A DNA stretch of 5,553 nucleotides from Candidatus Omnitrophota bacterium (GTDB lineage: Bacteria > Omnitrophota > Koll11 > Gorgyraeales > Gorgyraeaceae). Both the position numbers and the translations under genes were made by a program. Numbering within the stretch: position 1 is the first letter of the stretch; each line of letters opens with the position of its first letter. A model generated the notes under the pieces. The model saw only the letters and a list, made by a program, of their open reading frames with translations, had not been told where the DNA came from and ran no database searches. Below are positions 5,197 through 5,553 of this stretch, piece after piece. Where the stretch lies: NCBI GenBank assembly GCA_018818505.1, contig JAHIRR010000157.1, positions 1 through 5,553 of the forward strand. Direction: 5' to 3'.

Positions 5197-5315
5197 GTTA
5201 CAAGAAGTTACAGGATGTTACAAGATGTTACAAGAAGTTGCTTTGAAGACCTTGGTATCCATACTCTTATGCAACCTCCTGTAACCTCTTGTAACTTCTT
5301 GTAACCTCATGTAAC
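5197..5315. repeat. Inverted pair of 10-bp tandem arrays upstream of the HIT gene
   Basis: GTTAC begins at 5197, 5207, 5217 and 5227, followed by GTTGC at 5237, each separated by five A/G-rich bases (AAGAA, AGGAT, AAGAT, AAGAA). After 29 bases the pattern returns inverted: GCAAC at 5271, then GTAAC at 5281, 5291, 5301 and 5311, separated by C/T-rich spacers. The two 45-base arrays can pair as a long imperfect stem in which the GTTRC blocks are perfect and the mismatches fall in the spacers. It occupies the gap between the phosphoesterase stop and the HIT leader. No protein is evident. Confidence 0.85.
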
Positions 5316-5327
5316 ATCCGCATATAA

Positions 5328-5553
5328 TTAAAGCTTATGTATCTCCGCTTTTATTTCTCCCTTGTCTATCTCAATGACCCCGTACGACCTATAGGGAGCG
5401 ATTACGGTTTCTGTAGGGCTTCCTGGATTGAAAAACAAAACCCCATCTATATATTCATTGGTAGGTTGATGCGAATGGCCAAAGACTATGATGTCAGGCT
5501 TTTTCGCGAGAAACTCTTCTTTCATGATATCCTTGAGTTTTTCAGGGCTGCCA
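5328..5553 (-). CDS. Metallophosphoesterase, MJ0936/YfcE type, C-terminal fragment
   Basis: The frame is open to the right edge, so this is the C-terminal 74 residues of a longer gene; the ATG at 5525 is internal. The visible end contains PDIIVFGHSHQP, followed by GVLFFNPGSPTE and IEIDKGEIKAEI. GH-[TS]-H near the C-terminus, where His residues bind the metal, and the NPGS motif are the hallmarks of YfcE/MJ0936-type calcineurin-like phosphodiesterases (Metallophos_2). Such enzymes hydrolyse phosphodiesters; the natural substrate is often unknown. The N-terminal metal ligands lie outside the window. The TAA at 5330-5328 is followed by the inverted decamer arrays. It may share an operon with HIT and dgt, although the gap of about 150 bases of repeat DNA leaves this open. 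Confidence 0.85.
   Translation of the reverse strand, partial: GSPEKLKDIMKEEFLAKKPDIIVFGHSHQPTNEYIDGVLFFNPGSPTETVIAPYRSYGVIEIDKGEIKAEIHKL

Noticed and set aside
5116..5304. Plus-strand open frame across the decamer arrays
   Set aside because: It is antisense to the HIT N-terminus and then reads through repeat DNA; no domain or ribosome-binding site is visible.
5197..5315. CRISPR array
   Set aside because: The units are only 10 bp, without spacers of 25-40 bases and without cas genes nearby; the arrangement is an inverted pair of tandem arrays.

Overview
This window looks like chromosomal DNA of a bacterium of the PVC superphylum, most likely Omnitrophota (Candidatus Omnitrophica/OP3) or a close relative. 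The strongest clue is a short Lys/Arg-rich protein beginning MSQHPSLK (863-1153) that matches the 'small basic protein' family I know as a PVC signature. The moderate GC content, the many short palindromic and tandem repeats, and the mix of SPOR, HD-GYP and M50 genes also fit. The assignment is an inference from gene content and was not tested against a database.

Every convincing gene is on the minus strand, so transcription runs from high to low coordinates. In that order: the 3' end of an MJ0936/YfcE-type metallophosphoesterase gene (5328-5553, cut by the window edge); a HIT-family nucleotide hydrolase/transferase (4719-5180); a dGTPase-like HD-domain triphosphohydrolase (3504-4658); a GAF plus HD-GYP protein (1948-3393); a small winged-helix protein (1670-1951); a membrane-anchored SPOR-domain protein (1153-1692); the small basic protein (863-1153); a secreted protein with two SH3b domains (88-783); and the start of a site-2 protease (M50) gene (1-91, cut by the window edge). 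The plus-strand open frames lie antisense to these genes and look like shadows.

The last six genes (3393 down to 1) are tightly packed. HD-GYP/winged-helix and SH3b/M50 each share an ATGA stop-start overlap. The winged-helix gene overlaps the SPOR gene by 23 bases, and SPOR/small basic protein share a TAATG junction. These joints suggest translational coupling. The part mixes signalling (GAF/HD-GYP, winged helix), cell-wall binding (SPOR, SH3b) and membrane proteolysis (M50). The upstream part holds nucleotide-metabolism enzymes (HIT, dGTPase).

The most unusual content is repeat DNA. Four of the intergenic gaps carry palindromic elements: a perfect 24-bp inverted repeat at 799-851, a decamer-type repeat at 3418-3487, a perfect 23-bp inverted repeat at 4667-4714 next to the dGTPase start, and inverted arrays of 10-bp units at 5197-5315. 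The 799-851 and 4667-4714 elements share a degenerate core and look like diverged members of one family. Repeat-like DNA also lies inside genes: a 7-bp tandem repeat in the SPOR gene and two TTCGAC...GCTCAGGAC elements in the SH3b gene. The other notable point is that the HD-GYP protein has Pro where the His of its HD motif should be. I see no defence locus, CRISPR array, transposase gene or RNA gene.
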